Source of the DNA: Streptomyces sp. ATexAB-D23
Lineage (GTDB): Bacteria > Actinomycetota > Actinomycetes > Streptomycetales > Streptomycetaceae
DNA: 64,000 nucleotides
Reading direction: 5' to 3'
NCBI RefSeq assembly: GCF_000373645.1
Contig: NZ_KB892015.1
Location: 1,942-65,941, forward strand
Both the position numbers and the translations under genes were made by a program. Position 1 is the first letter of the stretch. Every line of letters starts with the position of its first letter. Below, one piece after another: positions 61,996 through 64,000 of this stretch. Below the pieces are notes generated by a model. That model ran no database searches. It was not told the origin of the DNA and worked only from the letters and a program-made list of their open reading frames with translations.

Positions 61996-63192
61996 TCAGG
62001 TCGTGTAGTCCGCGTTGACGCGGATGTAGCCGGCGGACAAGTCGCAGCCGTAGACGGTCGCTTCGGCGGCGCCGAGACCCAGCGTGACGACGATGTCGAC
62101 CTCGTCCCGACGCATGGTCTCCACGAGCCGGCCGAGGGTGTCCGCCTCGGGCTCTTCGGGGTACACCGCGATGTCGCCGAACCGCACGGTGACGTCGCCC
62201 GGCACGATGTCGGTGTCGTCGGTGTTCTTGCCGATGGCCATGAGGACCCGCCCCCAGTTGGGGTCCGCACCATGGACGGCGGTCTTGACCAGCGGGGAGT
62301 TCACCACACTCTTGGCGATGCGCTTGGCCTGCGCGTGGTCGCGGGCGCGGGCGACGGTGACGCGCAGGAGCTTGGTGGCGCCTTCGCCGTCACCGGCCAG
62401 TTGCAGGGTGAGGTCCAGGCACAGGTCGGCGAGCACCTCGGCGAACAGCGCCGGGTCGACCGCCCCTGCCGCACCGTTGGCGATGACCGCGACGGTGTCG
62501 GAGGTGGAGGTGTCCGTGTCGACGCTCAGGCAGTTGAACGTACGGTCCACCGCCCCGCGCAGTGCGGCGTCCAGGTCCGCCGGGGACAGCTCGGCGTCGG
62601 TGAACACGTAGGCGAGCATCGTGGCCATGTCGGGCTCCAGCATGCCGACGCCCTTGGCGACGCCCACGATGCGGGCCTGCCCGAGGGTGCGGACAGCGAC
62701 CTTCGGGCGGGTGTCGGTGGTCATCATCGCGCGAGCGACGTCCAGCGGCCCGGCGGTGAACGCGGCGACGCCGCGCTCGGCCGTCCGGTCGAAGTGCGGA
62801 AGGATGGTGGTCATCGGCAGAGGGCGGCCGATGACCCCGGTGGAGCCGATGAGCACCTCGCCCTCGGGGACGCCCAGGATCCCGGCGACGCGGCGGACGA
62901 CCTCGGCGGCGTTCCGCTCGCCCTGGCGCCCCGTGGCGACGTTTGCGTTCTGCGCCAGCGTCGTCACGGCACGGAGACCGCGCCCTGCGGCGTGCCTGCG
63001 GCTGAGGACCACGGCCGGACCGGCGAAGAGGCTCCGCGTGAACATCGCGGCGCTGACCGCCGGGCGGTCGGAGGCGACGATCGAGATGTCGTCACCGTGT
63101 TCGCGCAGTCCGCCGTGCCCTGTGTACGCGAGGAAGCCTTCGGGCCAGATCGCGGTGGAGACCGCCTGAGTGAATGCATGATCATGCGTCAT
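61996..63192 (-). CDS. argJ: ArgJ-family glutamate/ornithine acetyltransferase
   Basis: The 398-residue product has the ArgJ layout: AVVLSRRHAAGRGLRAVTTL, ANVATGRQGERNAAEVVRRV, GEVLIGSTGVIGRPLPM (oxyanion region), and the self-cleavage site GVGMLEPDMATMLAYVF, where Thr of ATML becomes the nucleophile of the beta chain. DPNWGRVLMAIG and the C-terminal YIRVNADYTT also match. It transfers acetyl from N-acetylornithine to glutamate in arginine synthesis. No argC, argB, argD or argR lies near, so it may be a second copy serving another pathway, as oat genes do elsewhere. Confidence 0.88.
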   Translation of the reverse strand: MTHDHAFTQAVSTAIWPEGFLAYTGHGGLREHGDDISIVASDRPAVSAAMFTRSLFAGPAVVLSRRHAAGRGLRAVTTLAQNANVATGRQGERNAAEVVRRVAGILGVPEGEVLIGSTGVIGRPLPMTTILPHFDRTAERGVAAFTAGPLDVARAMMTTDTRPKVAVRTLGQARIVGVAKGVGMLEPDMATMLAYVFTDAELSPADLDAALRGAVDRTFNCLSVDTDTSTSDTVAVIANGAAGAVDPALFAEVLADLCLDLTLQLAGDGEGATKLLRVTVARARDHAQAKRIAKSVVNSPLVKTAVHGADPNWGRVLMAIGKNTDDTDIVPGDVTVRFGDIAVYPEEPEADTLGRLVETMRRDEVDIVVTLGLGAAEATVYGCDLSAGYIRVNADYTT

Positions 63193-63195
63193 TCA
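63171..63195. promoter_or_regulatory. palindrome over the argJ start, possible ARG box
   Basis: The sequence 63171-63195 (TGAATGCATGATCATGC, then GTCATTCA) is symmetric except at one internal pair, with a perfect centre GCATGATCATGC. It covers the start codon and first eight codons. TGAATGCATG-type half-sites resemble ArgR boxes. Confidence 0.5.
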
Positions 63196-63587
63196 GCATA
63201 TGTTTGCAGCGAAGAGGCGGGGTGTCCACCCCCTTTTCCCGCCCACGATCACGACGGGGGCCATATCCACCCGACCCGCAGAGCCCGGGTGGTCACCCAC
63301 GAACCCCCGAAGGGGCGCAGCACCCTCCACCGCGACCACTTCACCCCCGGGCTTCAGCTCATGAACACCTGACGGCCCATTGACATGCCCATGGCTCTAT
63401 CGCTTTGATGGCGCCGGGCCGCCGGTCATCGACCCCAGCCTCCGGGCACCGGGACGTCGCCACGGAGGGCCGGGGCGGCGGGCGCCCGCGACAACCCCAC
63501 CCCCCTGCCACGGGCGGTACGGCGCATCGCGAAGTGGGAGCGCTCCCATGCGCGCCGGGCCGTACCTCCGAGAGAGGAACCAGCACC
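63193..63587. other. intergenic region between argJ and the cellulase gene
   Basis: No gene is supported in this divergent region. The only clear site is the CebR box near the cellulase end. Confidence 0.45.
63535..63548. promoter_or_regulatory. CebR operator
   Basis: TGGGAGCGCTCCCA is the exact 14-bp palindrome known as the CebR box in Streptomyces. It lies 39 bases upstream of the cellulase start. CebR leaves the site when cello-oligosaccharides are present, so the gene should be induced by cellulose breakdown. Confidence 0.92.
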
Positions 63588-64000
63588 GTGCTTCACCCTC
63601 TCCGCACCCTCCGAAGAGCCGCCAGAACCGCCGCGGTGACCGCGACGGCCCTGCTTCTCCCCCTCGCCGGCGCCCAGGCCGTCTCCGCCGCCGAGACCGC
63701 GTCCGGCTCCGGCTACTGGCACACCAGCGGCCGGCAGATCCTGGACGCCGGCGACCGGCCGGTCCGCGTCGCCGGCATCAACTGGTTCGGCTTCGAGACC
63801 GCCAACTACGTGGCCCACGGCCTGTGGTCCCGCGACTACAAGAGCATGATCGACCAGATGCGGTCGCTGGGGTACAACACCATCCGGCTGCCCTACAGCG
63901 ACGACATCTTCGCGGGGACGGAACCCGCGAGCATCAACTATTCCGGCGGGATGAACAGCGACCTGGAGGGCCTCGACTCGCTCCAGGTGATGGACCGGAT
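63588..64000 (+). CDS. secreted GH5 cellulase (5' part only)
   Basis: Translation starts at GTG 63588 behind GAGAGG. The first 137 residues are seen; the gene runs off the window. An Arg-rich signal peptide with a hydrophobic core (TAAVTATALLLPLAGAQA) should be cleaved before AETASG. The mature start reads YWHTSGRQILDAGDRPVRVA, then GINWFGFETANYVAHGLWSR and LGYNTIRLPYSDDIF, the opening of a GH5 endoglucanase barrel. The catalytic Glu residues lie beyond the edge. The CebR box upstream fits a cellulose-use role. Confidence 0.88.
   Translation, partial: MLHPLRTLRRAARTAAVTATALLLPLAGAQAVSAAETASGSGYWHTSGRQILDAGDRPVRVAGINWFGFETANYVAHGLWSRDYKSMIDQMRSLGYNTIRLPYSDDIFAGTEPASINYSGGMNSDLEGLDSLQVMDR

Noticed and set aside
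61996..63192. Clavulanate-pathway oat gene
   Set aside because: No ceaS, bls, pah or cas genes are nearby.

Overview
The window is high-GC actinobacterial chromosomal DNA. GTG and TTG starts are common, third codon positions are strongly GC, 4-base stop/start overlaps are frequent, and the gene families are typical of Streptomyces. A CebR-type operator before a cellulase, a rifampin-associated element (RAE) before a rifampin phosphotransferase and a class IV lanthipeptide of the venezuelin/SgbA kind all fit Streptomyces. No rRNA, tRNA or CRISPR array was seen.

Layout. 0-5 kb is an accessory, partly decayed edge: a frameshifted small gene, a DUF5655-like gene, a broken ISL3-type transposase, an APH-type phosphotransferase, and an antibiotic-biosynthesis-monooxygenase-like gene behind a SoxR-like promoter. 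5-16 kb holds single housekeeping or accessory genes: DUF1266, a lipoprotein, a PLP enzyme of the threonine synthase fold, RidA, two GNATs, an amidohydrolase, and an alpha/beta hydrolase facing its probable TetR repressor across tandem operators.

16.5-42 kb is the biosynthetic heart. A class IV lanthipeptide locus (16.5-21.5 kb, minus strand) has the synthetase LanL, a 51-aa precursor, a perfect hairpin, then an ABC exporter. Next come a secreted protein and a second ABC exporter (21.8-23.9 kb). Then, around a divergent promoter region, lie a WS/DGAT-type acyltransferase (minus) and a plus-strand operon: thioester reductase, PfaD-type enoyl reductase, a PfaA-type synthase (KS-AT-one ACP-KR-DH) and a PfaC/B-type synthase (KS-CLF-AT-DH-DH). 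The last three have the order and domain split I recall for terrestrial myxobacterial pfa1-pfa2-pfa3. Differences are a single ACP, no acylglycerophosphate acyltransferase domain, and an added reductase plus WS/DGAT. I infer a polyunsaturated or hydroxylated long-chain product released by reduction and then esterified. Whether it meets the lanthipeptide is open.

42-58 kb mixes conserved genes and gene wrecks: an ankyrin-like pseudogene, DUF3626 with a frameshift, a VOC gene with a stop and a frameshift, and a LuxR tail. It also has two clear regulatory units: a UspA/adenylate cyclase operon behind a 15-bp AT-rich inverted repeat, and rph behind a perfect RAE with a short overlapping leader ORF. 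58-64 kb carries an MFS transporter, an LLM oxidoreductase, a TetR/DoxX pair, an argJ-like gene apart from other arg genes, and the 5' part of a GH5 cellulase preceded by a perfect CebR box.
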